Source: Mactra quadrangularis
Lineage: Eukaryota > Mollusca > Bivalvia > Venerida > Mactridae
DNA length: 64,000 bases
Reading direction: 5' to 3'
Assembly: GCA_025267735.1 (NCBI GenBank)
Contig: CM046303.1
Location: 69,269,034 to 69,333,033 of the forward strand
Part shown: in pieces, positions 36,480-47,400 of the stretch
How the letters are laid out: each line of letters begins with the position of its first letter
Position numbering within the stretch: position 1 is the first letter of the stretch
Made by a program: the position numbers and the translations under genes
Notes under the pieces: generated by a model
Told to the model about the DNA's origin: nothing
The model's database searches: none
What the model saw: only the letters and a program-made list of their open reading frames with translations

Positions 36480-37060
36480 GTATACCCAATCATTTGTTTG
36501 TACCAAAAGCAAGACGGGCATTACCTCCCCTGGTAAAACGCCAACTATACTTTTGTTTACAAAACCCCACCCCCTGACATTACATATAGATTATGTCCCC
36601 TGAAACTCATTGTGTACTTCTCACAACTGAGTGAGCGTTACTTCCCCTTAGTGATAGCGCCATCTACCCCGTATTGTTTACATTCCCCATCCCATACCTC
36701 AAAAATTAGACGGGCATTACCTCCCTTGGTGAAACGCCACCTACACTTTTGTTTACAATACCCCACCCCCTGATACTACGTATAGATTATGTCCCCTGAA
36801 ACACTTCGTTCACTTCCTGGAACTAAACGGGAGTTACTCCCCCTTAGTGATAGCGCCACCTGTACCTTATTGTTTACATTCCCCCACCCACACTAGTTAT
36901 CGCTGCCTCGGCAGCGATAATATTATATTACGTCCCTTGACCATATTGTAATAGAGTTTGGGCGTTACCTCCCTTTAGTGATAACGCCTCCTTTACTGGT
37001 TAGACAACTATTCACACCCTTCAGAAGTGGTGCACTGATTACGTCCCCTTCTTAATTGTT
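36480..37060 (+). repeat. C-rich tandem repeats upstream of LINE ORF1 (probable LINE 5' UTR)
   Basis: The phrase GACGGGCATTACCTCCC recurs at 36513 and 36709 (196-bp spacing), followed by near-identical text including GATTATGTCCCCTGAAAC and GATAGCGCCA. A third partial unit begins near 36,955. Related half-units (GTTACTTCCCCTTAGTGATAGCGCC type) alternate inside each unit. Tandem 5' monomers with promoter activity are known for several LINE groups. Promoter function here is inferred. Confidence 0.7.
36897..36920. repeat. 11-bp perfect hairpin in the LINE 5' repeats
   Basis: TTATCGCTGCC and its exact complement are separated by only TC. It lies between the second and third repeat units. Confidence 0.75.
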
Positions 37061-37998
37061 TATATTTAGAATCATACTTAGTAATCTCCACCAAACAAAA
37101 ACCTTGTATGTTAATACGAATACTAAACATTTCTAAAACTTATAGATATAAATTTATTATATCGTTCAAGGAAAATTTGTCTATTGATATCTTTTCGTCT
37201 GTACACAATACTGCCTATTGACTACTGTCTGATTGTAACTACCTGAGTGATTGGAGGAATTTAAATTAAAATCAATAATAAAACACTCTGTTCATAAATA
37301 ATAAAACTATAAATTATTAAGGTCTACATACACCCGTTTACGATATACGAAATCCACATCTAGACCTAATTATACTTTTATGTTCAAACAAACTCTATTT
37401 CTTATCTACATTTCTTTATCACTATATAGATTTAGAAATATCCTTATAAATTATAATTGTACCGAATAAAATTAATTTGTTTAATTATTCTGAATACACT
37501 ATAAATAAATATTTATAACACGCTCACGTGTTCTCAAATATTGAAATAAATTTCATTTATATTATAAATTAGAACAGACTCTTAGTCTTCAAACTTTAAT
37601 ACTAACTTGGTAAATTGATACCATACTAAATATAGATTTTAAGGTATTCCTCCACTATCTCGGATAGTTTTAAATCAAACATTTGTTTCAGTTCTATAAT
37701 CAAACCACTGTAGAACTAGCTAGAAACAAATAGATCATTCTAAAAATTGCACTTGGTTTTTACTAGGGTTAAGGAAAAGTACCAGAGCTGTTTAAAAAGA
37801 TACATAATAAATCAATTTTGAAAACACTCTGGATACCTATCCTATTATTTACATTCCCACTGGTCTTACTTAATCTGGCCACTTGATAGCAGTTACTAAA
37901 AAAGAATATTATAATAAACAACCAAGTAACTTGCTACAATTGTTTGTTAATTGAAAGCAATTAGACATACGTCTTCTTGTTAATAATTACTGTTAGCC

Positions 37999-39276
37999 AT
38001 GCCTGGAAGTTCGTCTCCAGGAATGGCTAGCAGTTCAACTTATAGGCCGACAAGATTTGTCAGAACACCCCTTCTTCTGACGCCAGGGAGACACCCCCTA
38101 GATATCAGTAAATATGTGGGAACTCCACTTCATGAAGCTGATAATCACCGGATAAAACATCCGGACCCATTTATAGCTGTTTTGAAATCGAGAGGACCTA
38201 ATCCCCTCCTCAAAACCTTAAACATTATAAAACTGGGAAAACTTATAAACGTTAAATTTCCCAAAGTCAAGAGGGTGACCCCCCTGGCGTCTGGCTCGGT
38301 AGTGCTTGAGTTTCCTGGGGCCGAGCCGATGACACACCTATTAAACAATAAGAATCTGTGGCTGGGTGACTGCCCTGTGGAGGCTTCCCTCCCCAGGGGG
38401 CAACCAGTCACTGACCTTCTTATCCAAGGAGTTCCTTTAGATCTTGATATCAAAGAATTTCATAACAGTATTACTTTTGAAGCCAGTAAAGGGGTCGAGT
38501 TGATTTGCGCTGAACGAATCACCAACAAAAATGGTCCAACAGGCGCCCTCAAACTCACCTTTAGGGGGGGAACTCCGTTATTTGTTACTATTGAAGGAAA
38601 AAATATCACATTTCTAACAGAGAAATACATTCATCCACCCATGAGGTGTAATAGGTGTCAAAGGTTCGGCCATAGGGCCCATACATGCAAAAAAGACCAA
38701 GTATGTCCTAGGTGCTCTGGTGACCACAGGCCGGAAACCTGCAGGAGGGGTGACTATAATTGCCCTAACTGTAGGGGACCCCACCCGGCCTGGTTCCCGG
38801 GATGCCCCCAATATCTCAGGGCCCAGTGCATCACTGCGGTCCTGAAGAGGGATGGCATCTCGTGGACCAGGGCGGGGGCCATAGTGGACGATGAGGCAAC
38901 AAAACTAAGGTTGACTCGTCAAGGAAAACCCTGCAGCGCTGGTAATAAGAGTCAGGCTACATCCATAAAAAGTGTCCTCAGTGAAAAAGGCAATAATAAC
39001 AGCCATTTCACACCTGCCAACTCCCCTAAAAAGGAAGAAGCAGGTAACATACTATCCACTGATATAAATGTCAGTGGATGTAAAATCATGGAACCTGACA
39101 CTCTAAATAGCCCAAATCAACCTACCAATGCTGATGGTCCAACCTCATCAACACCTCTGGGGACCCCTGATAATTCACCAGTTGGAGCCACTTGTGCGTC
39201 GCTGACTCAGGTGACTGAACTTAGTTCTTCATGGTTTCGAAACACGTTGCGAAACACGTTGCCTCTTACTGTTTGA
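37999..39276 (+). CDS. LINE ORF1: zinc-knuckle nucleic-acid-binding protein (Jockey-like)
   Basis: A 425-residue ORF that starts in a good context (GTTAGCCATGC). Residues about 55-205 look like the RRM-like part of Jockey-group ORF1, including NKNGPTGALKLTF and the PPMRCNRCQRFGH entry. Three Cys-His knuckles follow at about 213-267: CX2CX4HX4C, CX2CX3HX4C and CX2CX3HX6C. The rest is a polar, Ser/Asn/Thr-rich tail. Such proteins bind element RNA and help target-primed reverse transcription. Codon composition is far more GC-rich than the surroundings, which suggests a younger arrival. No ORF2 (endonuclease or reverse transcriptase) follows, and the last residues after 39,240 contain a small duplication (FRNTL RNTL) and may come from a deletion join. 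A domesticated Gag-like gene is the alternative. Confidence 0.85.
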   Translation: MPGSSSPGMASSSTYRPTRFVRTPLLLTPGRHPLDISKYVGTPLHEADNHRIKHPDPFIAVLKSRGPNPLLKTLNIIKLGKLINVKFPKVKRVTPLASGSVVLEFPGAEPMTHLLNNKNLWLGDCPVEASLPRGQPVTDLLIQGVPLDLDIKEFHNSITFEASKGVELICAERITNKNGPTGALKLTFRGGTPLFVTIEGKNITFLTEKYIHPPMRCNRCQRFGHRAHTCKKDQVCPRCSGDHRPETCRRGDYNCPNCRGPHPAWFPGCPQYLRAQCITAVLKRDGISWTRAGAIVDDEATKLRLTRQGKPCSAGNKSQATSIKSVLSEKGNNNSHFTPANSPKKEEAGNILSTDINVSGCKIMEPDTLNSPNQPTNADGPTSSTPLGTPDNSPVGATCASLTQVTELSSSWFRNTLRNTLPLTV

Positions 39277-39985
39277 ATTAATTAATTCTATCGTCTCTCC
39301 AGGTGTTTTCCCAAGCTCCATGCAAAATTTTACTGTCACATGATGCTTCGCTCAAACGTCTGATGTCGTCATTTTTGGCGTGTTTTCCTCCATGATTAAT
39401 TGACAATAGTTCTGCTACTTTTTTATTTCTAAAGCATAACGTTCAATTCATAACAATAATTATTATGATGTCAGCGTGTAACGTCTCGTCATGGGGTGTT
39501 TCTCATCACTTTAACCGTTGTTAATTTTATCTAAATGTGAGTGGTACATACATTAATTTTCACTGATTTAAATACTCACAGCAATATATCTGCATTTACT
39601 ATCGATAAAAGTAGTTATCCGTATTTATGTAGGAGGGTACCAAACAATTGTCTACTATTTAAATCAATGGGGTAAATGTATGCGCAACTGACAGTTGAAT
39701 AACATTTAACAATAACATGTAGAAATATAAAGTACAACACTAAATAAAACTTTCATCACATTAATATCTTGCCTAAATAAAGAGTTGAGGTAAATCACAA
39801 ATCTGTCAAAATCTTGTTTAATAATTTCCTAGACGAGTTTTTATTTGCAGGAAGTTTTCTATTTAAATACTGAATTGAATACCTTGTCATCTGTACTATG
39901 TATAAATAAACAGCTATATAATTGTTCTCAGACAGTGTTATATTTTATGATAATTTTCAAGAAGATATAGTTCCGTTATATGAAT
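39277..39985. other. AT-rich stretch between LINE ORF1 and SINE remnant
   Basis: No reading frame, no poly(A) and no RT motif is seen. This is where ORF2 would be expected if the LINE were complete. Confidence 0.6.
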
Positions 39986-39989
39986 GTTG

Positions 39990-40165
39990 GAGCAGAGTTC
40001 TATTTAAAAGAAGCGTGTTTAGTGTTTGAAATGTCCCAGGTTCGAATCCTACTTGGTGCATAGCTAAGAAATTTACCTTCAATTATTTTACTCCACCCAA
40101 GTGTAAATGTGTACTGTGAGAGTCACCTTGAATGGGAATAAGGGTTAGGGTTAGCGGTATCATTT
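39990..40165 (+). mobile_element. tRNA-derived SINE remnant at the loop/right-arm border
   Basis: A B-box-like CAGGTTCGAATCCTAC occurs near 40,030. It is followed by CTCCACCCAAGTGTAAATG, the tail text common in tRNA-type SINEs, then a short AGGGTT-rich tail. The A box is degraded. Confidence 0.55.
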
Positions 40166-40924
40166 ATATAAAACAAGAATACAGTGTAAGACATACTTGA
40201 CAATATTTAAACAAAAATAACATTAGTGTCTAATACTGTCTGTTTTTTGTAAGATATAAGATCGATCAATAAATTTATTCATGTTTTGTCTTGACCAGTA
40301 AAATTTAGGTATGCTTTGCCTTCTTTGGTTGCTTTTTAAATAACATTCTAAACAAAATGACATTCGCCTTATGATGTATGTAATAATGATATATAATAAC
40401 TTAATTGTGAGTATAAACGTTAACCAAAGGAACCAAATCATTACATCTTTTAGTACGTATGGTTTTCTATTATTTAATATATTCATTAATACATCATTAC
40501 TGAATGCAAGAACCGTTTGACATGTACATAATGTTTAATGTTTTATACAAACAAAACATCAAATATCTTAGATATAATTATAATATATATGAAGGCATTA
40601 TTGTGAATAGGAAATAAATGGAATATTGTAACTGTTTACAGATGAAAAAATCATTAGTAAAATATTTAAATCATTTAGATCAGGGGAGATAACTAATGAC
40701 AGAATGTAAGTCTTTGATATTTTAACTTCGTTTGTTACCACGTTACAAATAGGCACGGCCTATCGATGGAAAAGACAGGCAATTTAATGATGTAGTTAGT
40801 TGTTTGTAGAGCCTATATATTTAAATGATGTAATCTCCATTTCGCCAATGTATGCTTCATTTTGTCCATGAGTGGTAGGCGAAGAAATCGAAACTCAATA
40901 AAGTTATCCAATGTCATGATTACA

Positions 40925-41715
40925 TGCAGTGCTCTTAAATGTCCGCCCTCCAAAACATTAAGGGGGCCGGGGGCAAATGTCCGTCCTGTCAAAACACACG
41001 AGGGGGCAAATGTCCGCCCTTAAAAAAGAGGGGGGCAAATGTCCGCGCTGTCAAAAAAGAGGTTAGTATAAAACGTTTATGTCCTAATTGTTGACCTTTC
41101 TTAGTTTAAACGATCGAACAAATAAAAACTTTGATGATTGAATTAAGTTCTTTAATTAACGGCAATTATTAATTGTGTTCCGAAATAAAATAGAATTAAA
41201 ATGACATTTCGTGTGCAAACTGTGAAGGAAGGTACAGTCTATATAAAAACGTTTTGACTGTTAATAAGGGGTCTTAAATTAATTTACAAGTGTTATTCAA
41301 CACTTAAATTTGTAAACTGTGAAGGATGTTACCCATTTAGAACAAAAGTTTTCCCAATTGATTGGGGTCACAGCCATAACTTAATTGTTAAGTGTTAAAC
41401 AACCATGCCAACAGTAAACTGAATTATTATATAATATTATGATTTTAATTGAATCTTCTTTGTGATGTATTGAGAAAAAAGAAAGATTACGATTATTTGT
41501 TGAGAATTTCTTATATTTGTACATTCAGGGCAAATTACTTTCTTTAAACAAATTATTTTTTTATCATTTATTTTAAAAACATTACTTTACATACATGAAC
41601 AGAGACATATTCAAAATAAGCAGGGTGACAAATGATCGACTTTTCAAAACACATGAGGGGAGAGGGATGTCCACCTCGGCAAAAAGAAGTGGACAAATGT
41701 CTCGAGTGCAAATGT
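40925..41715. repeat. GGACATTTGCCCCC-type minisatellite, right arm
   Basis: This is the inverted counterpart of 33785-34570, reading GGGGGCAAATGTCCGTCC and CAAAACACACGAGGGGGC. Confidence 0.7.
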
Positions 41716-42019
41716 CCTATAATTGTGAAACAATTTCCAAGGTTACTTTTATAGAAAAGATAAATCTACAAATGCCACAATTACTAAACAAAGGGTTGCA
41801 TCAGGCTTCGACTGGAACCTTCGTGTAACTCTAGGATGTCTAATCACGACACTGACTTTGTTTTAAAGATCGGAACGCCGCCCGTAAAATGATGACTTTG
41901 ATAACCCTTTTTATTTCAAATTACTGGTATAAAATCATTTAAAATACGCACTGAAAAGCAACATTTCTGAGTGGGCTTTTAAGAACCTCGCAATAGGTTA
42001 AAATACTGGGGATAAATAG

Positions 42020-42285
42020 CTCATTTTAAATACAATGGTGGACTTAAGTTTGCCCTGAAAAGGGCCGTTTTCCTTCTACATGTTCAATGTCGACCGGAAG
42101 CTTTCATATTTAGTATGTTATGTCACTTTGAAATTTCTGTACAAAAATTGTTCTAATTATGACCCGGGTTCAAAATTAAATGCCCCAGAGATCACAGTTT
42201 TCATCAGCTAAAACTGTTAAAATTCTGTCAGCTATTATAAGCTTCTAATACTCAGGTGAGCGTTCCAGGGTCCTCAGGACCCTCT
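42020..42285. repeat. Dispersed molluscan-type repeat (right arm copy)
   Basis: Inverted counterpart of 33220-33480, ending CAGGGTCCTCAGGACCCTCT. Confidence 0.6.
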
Positions 42286-44701
42286 TCTTTATTTATTCAT
42301 CAGAAAATACAAACACATTCTTTGTTTTGGTCATCTGGTTACAACATACTCATGATGAGTTTAAATGTGATCACTCTTCGTCTGTTGTTCTATTTTACAT
42401 TCATAATGACCAAATGGGGTTCATTTGTGTGTAAAAATCATTTGACATATGACAACTACTGTTCATTTTGCTTTTTCTTATCTATAGTAAATTACACTGT
42501 AATTTGCTGTTTAATTTTAATTTAATAGTTGCATCCTGTTCTTTTTATAGTTTTTATGCTTCTTATAGTTCGTTTTTCTTAACTGACAAAACATGAATAA
42601 TTTCACGGTGAATGCGTTTGTTAGAATTATCGTCGTGATATCTGTGAACATCCGTGAATTAAAAAGTGTGTCTCACAGCGGTATGCTAGGTTTTAGTCAA
42701 GATATATTTAATAACAATTAGGCCGCCAGTACAAAAACAATGCATTCAGTCACCGTGAAATTATTCAAGCTTCGACAGTTTAGAAAAAACGAACTATACA
42801 ACATTAAATTTATCCTTTTGGACTTCCACAATGTTGACTTGCTGTCATCATTTAATGTTGCCTTTGCGGGGGTATTTTCGCCACTGGTGGCAGTTCTAGT
42901 TATATATCATTTAACTACATTTTTTGTTTCTTTATTATCATACTTTTTTCTTTATTCATATTTCTTTTATAATTTTGTGATGTGGTTAAAGACTGAATGA
43001 CTTTCATAAAACACCAATTCAGGATTGAAGATGTCAAACCAGAAGGTTGATTACCTCAATTCAGGGTTGAATGTATCAAACTAGAAAAGTTTTAATTCTT
43101 GATAGTTTCTGAGTATAACTTAGCATGCGACCCTCTCAGTACCAACTTACATATGGGTCAAATGTAAATTTCTTTCAGAACAAAAAGCAATTGTTCTTGT
43201 AAGGTGGAACCTATGATTTCTCCTGTACATCTGCTGGTCATCTGCTGATATATTTACATATATAACATAATATATTTTTATCAGAATAAAACACAATCAG
43301 AATAAAACACAATACACTTAATTAAGTTACTATTTTTATTTATCTCTATCACACATACATCCTTTGTGATACAAAATAGATTTCAACATCATAATAAACT
43401 ATAACATTATGTAAATAACAACAATATTATACAAGAAAATATAAGACAAAAATAAATTATATCTTGTCATATATATCAGTATGCTTGTTATCATTTCTTT
43501 TTTGCTGTATTTTTGACTGATCATATGTTCAAGTATTCTTACTGCAACAACGGGTTAAACCAAGTTTAATGGACTTTTCAAGTTTTGTTTTTATCAGCAC
43601 GAACACACTGAGATTTCCCAAAAAAATTGCCAGCTATTTCAGTAAATGGAGACACACAGTCAAAGGTTGATAGTCTTAAGACATTTCGCCTCTTACTATG
43701 TTAAAATGTCAGGCAGGTTTAAACCATTACACCTAACCCATCTATGCAATCATGTTACTCATTAAAAATCCAATTCAAAATTCATTTAGTATAATTATAT
43801 TTATTGTAGGAAAACTTTATACAACTTTTGTTTCACCGATACATATTGAGAGAGTTAATTATGTATTTGACAGGAAAGTGCTATAATTTCACCACGTCAC
43901 TGAGGCAATTAAGAAATGTTTTAAAATTGATATTTAATGAACATACAAATTATCAAATAATGTGAAAGTATAAAATTAAACCAGACACATAACTGAATAC
44001 TTTGCCAAAAGTAAGTTCATGTTACGTCAATACAATATACAATGGGACTAACGCAATGACAAATCAAAATTAAACGCAGCATTTACCTCCACTGACCAAA
44101 GATCAAGTATCTATAATTGATAAGATTGGTACAAAACTATAGTGAAGTCTTGACATTTTTATACAATACGCTCTAACACTAATTTTTGATAAAACATACT
44201 TTAAAAATAGTTAATCCTGTATTCTTATCCTAACATGACCATTGTAAATGTATTAACTAAGCGAAAGCGGTCTTATAGCTACTTGTACGATAAAGGATAT
44301 TATGCGACTTACAATCATTCGCCATAATGACTATGGCTTCGTAATTATCATATGGGATAAACTATAAGGAAATGTCACTCAATGGTATGAGTGCTATAAG
44401 AACAAAAATTCACTGTGGGTTTCACATGGACACAGGAAAAAAGGTTAATCATAATTGCATGGCGAACTTTCAGACTTTGACAAGTATCAGCCACGACCGC
44501 AAATCGAACTCGGAATAATAGATTCCAAGAAGAGCATTCTAATCCCTTCAACACGACCGCGGTTAAATATTAATTCTAATCGCTTTTTAAGTAAAGTATA
44601 CCGTACATCAAGGCTAAATTTGAATTATAGGCCTGAAATCTTTTTATATCTCAAAAAATACCTTGATCAAAATATTCCTGCTTTCATAGTTTGCATGTAC
44701 A
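42286..44701. other. 3' flank of the right receptor copy
   Basis: Inverted counterpart of 30111-33219 without the 675-bp segment. No gene recognised. Confidence 0.5.
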
Positions 44702-47400
44702 TTATTTCATTGTTTCAAACACATAATTATACCTGTCTTCTATCACTCTCAAACCTGGCATATTCTTTATATATTGTTCTATGTTATCCATATCGTTCAA
44801 TCCATATTCGAAATATGGATGAGAAGAAAAATCACATCTAACTTCACAATCTTCCATTTTTACTTTAACTATAGATTGACAGTTAATAATGCCATCAATA
44901 AATTCTTGAAAGCATTTATCACTCATTGTGACTTTTTTCAACTTTACATTTATATTTTTATCACATACAATATCTCGATGTAACTGTAGTGATACACTAT
45001 CTGTTATTGTAAACGATTTTAGCGTAAGATCTTCAATGTATCTAAGACTTTCTATGGCTTTTATAACATCATTGACCTGCGAATGACGAACAGAGTTTCC
45101 GTCTATTTTAAGATGTTTTAAATTGGAGTTCTTTATGCTTTTTTCTAAATCTATTAGAATAGGAATCTCTAGATAAAAAAAAACAAATGTGCATCCTGCA
45201 ATAGATAGTGATTTTAAACAAGATGTATTGATTTTTGTACAAATTATTTTTATTTTTTTTAAAATCACGGTAAGAAGCTTAGAATGACCAGAAAGATTTA
45301 ATGTCAGTTGACACCTTTTACCATACCGATGCCATGGTGTTAAACGATGTTCCTGGCATTCAACACAATCTAGGTATATATTCTCTAGTAGAAGATTACC
45401 AGATATAGAATTCAACAGATCTTGTAACACGTCATGTTTCATACCCACATTATCAAAGCAAATTGTTGTCAGATAAGATAAACTTCTCAAAGGTAATTGT
45501 GATGACAATAAAATACCTTTCATTCTTATGCTATGCAATGTTAACTTATTTTGTAACATTACATCATTAAATCCATCATACTTACTAGTATGAAATACTG
45601 GGTCGTCCGTTAATCTATACGGGTAATAGCCCGAGTCAATTATCAAGAATTGAAGACCTTTGATTTCAATAAACACATTTAGATATCGATCTGTGATAAG
45701 ACTTTTTAGACAACTTTTGTTCATAACAAGAAGTGCTTTTGTTTCTCTATAAAGACAATCATTGATACACGCGTATTCATCGATGTCTAAAGAATCACAC
45801 AAGTGTACAAGATAATTGTTAACGTTAAAATCCTCTAATCTGATATTTTTTTGAGAATTATCTGATACTGATACAACCATCTCTCTAAAATTTAAGAGAA
45901 TGCAAATTTGTATTATGTCTAATGTATTATGTCTACTTTCAAAACCAGGAGTGACTAATTTTCTGCGCAATAAATCAAATTCATCTTTTCTTACCAAGTA
46001 AAATGTTTCAAAAAATAAATTTGTCATCTTAGGAGAAATTCCTGACAGTAAGATGAGAAAATTTCTAAACCCATCCATATCATCAATCGCTATTTTCTTC
46101 ACTGCTTCAGGAAATAAGCCATTTTTGTCAAATAATGTTACAAATAATGCAGCAAGAAATTCAAGGTAGCTCATGTGTAAAAATGATAACATAAGTTCCT
46201 GATCACCAAAATTTCCAATGACCTTGTTCTTTGATATAATGCCTAGCTGACATAAGAAATCAAGCTCCCCTGGGCTAATGTTAAAAGGCTCGGCCATTAG
46301 TTGTTTTTTTGTAAAAACAAGGCTAGGAGTCTTGAAATTTGGGTTAAACAACAACTGATATGATAACAAGCACACTTTTTCTAATGCACATCCATACTGT
46401 CGTAAGTAAGTAAATTTAGAAAATGACTCTGGAAAGTGTACTTCAGCCGATGCTATTGAAGGAAATTTTATTTCTTTTTCAATTGCTCGATCAAACAACA
46501 TTTCTACAATGCTACCATATAGCATAGCTTCGCTCATATTTTCCATCTCATACTTGAACCAGACGACTATCAATTGAGATGCAATTAATGGAATCTGCAA
46601 TTGTTCTTTCATTCCACAATCTAGTATCTGTTTAAAAAAATCACCGGCTAGCTTATTGGTGTTTTGTGATCTATTTATATAACCTATAACTTCTTGTACG
46701 TACTTTTCATTATCAACAAACCCTGTTATCTTAACGTTATGATCAATGTCCTCTTCTGACAGACGGACAGTTTCAATTCTGTAGGGTCTACATGTTGTAA
46801 GAAATGTACATCTGTCAGATGTGACTTTTCTTGGTAAAGTGAGTTTTCTATGACCTCTGATGTCTGGTCTCCATTCATCCAAACCATCTAAGATTACAAG
46901 ACTGTTTTTGGTTCGAAGAATTTGTTCAATGGTTTTTATCTTTTCTTCGAACTCATCTTTAGATGAAGTGTTAAAGTATTTATCAATGATCATACTAACA
47001 ACATCTTCACGATCAGTTTCTTTCAGTAAAATGTAAAATACAAACTCAAAGTTGGTCATGAATTTAGCATCATTTTGAATATCTTCATCGCTGCCAATAT
47101 CAGCTATATTCTTACTCCATAATAATGACATAAACTGACCAAAAGTTGTTTTTCCCATACCTGCATCTCCAGTAACAAATACATTTCTGAATTTGGTATT
47201 TTCTTTACAAAATACTTGTTCACACGATAATATTTTATAGTTACCTTTACTTTGTTTAGATTTGTGATACGGCACATGTTCCATTTCAGGTCGAGAATAA
47301 ATGGTCAACATATCCATACGATCGTCCTCACTGTAAAGTGGGGTAACACACACAGAACTGAAAGCAGTCTGATATGACTTCTTTAGACGTTCCTTTATGT
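44702..47400 (-). CDS. Receptor exon 5: intact NACHT ATPase and LRR-like tail (right copy)
   Basis: 2,699 nt open to TAA at 44704-44702, preceded by a TTTTCAG acceptor. Walker A is GDAGMGKTT and Walker B is LVILDGLDEW. The TTCRP sensor-like strand and the FLHMSYLEFLAA winged-helix motif are all present. The last third has Leu-rich segments such as LKSLSIAGC and LRYIEDLTLKSF, spaced irregularly, so the LRR call is tentative. The 3' end lies in palindromic sequence and the gene points toward the loop. Confidence 0.88.

Larger units (their letters stand above)
35437..40129. other. Loop (spacer) of the palindrome
   Basis: 4.7 kb present once, between the two arms. It holds a 271-bp inverted-repeat element, C-rich tandem repeats, a Jockey-like ORF1, about 700 bp of unassigned AT-rich DNA and a SINE remnant. 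Base composition shifts sharply to GC-rich at 37,999-39,240. Confidence 0.8.

Noticed and set aside
37999..39276. Host zinc-finger gene instead of LINE ORF1
   Set aside because: Order of RRM-like region, PPMRC entry and three CCHC knuckles matches Jockey-group ORF1 better. Domestication remains possible but unsupported.
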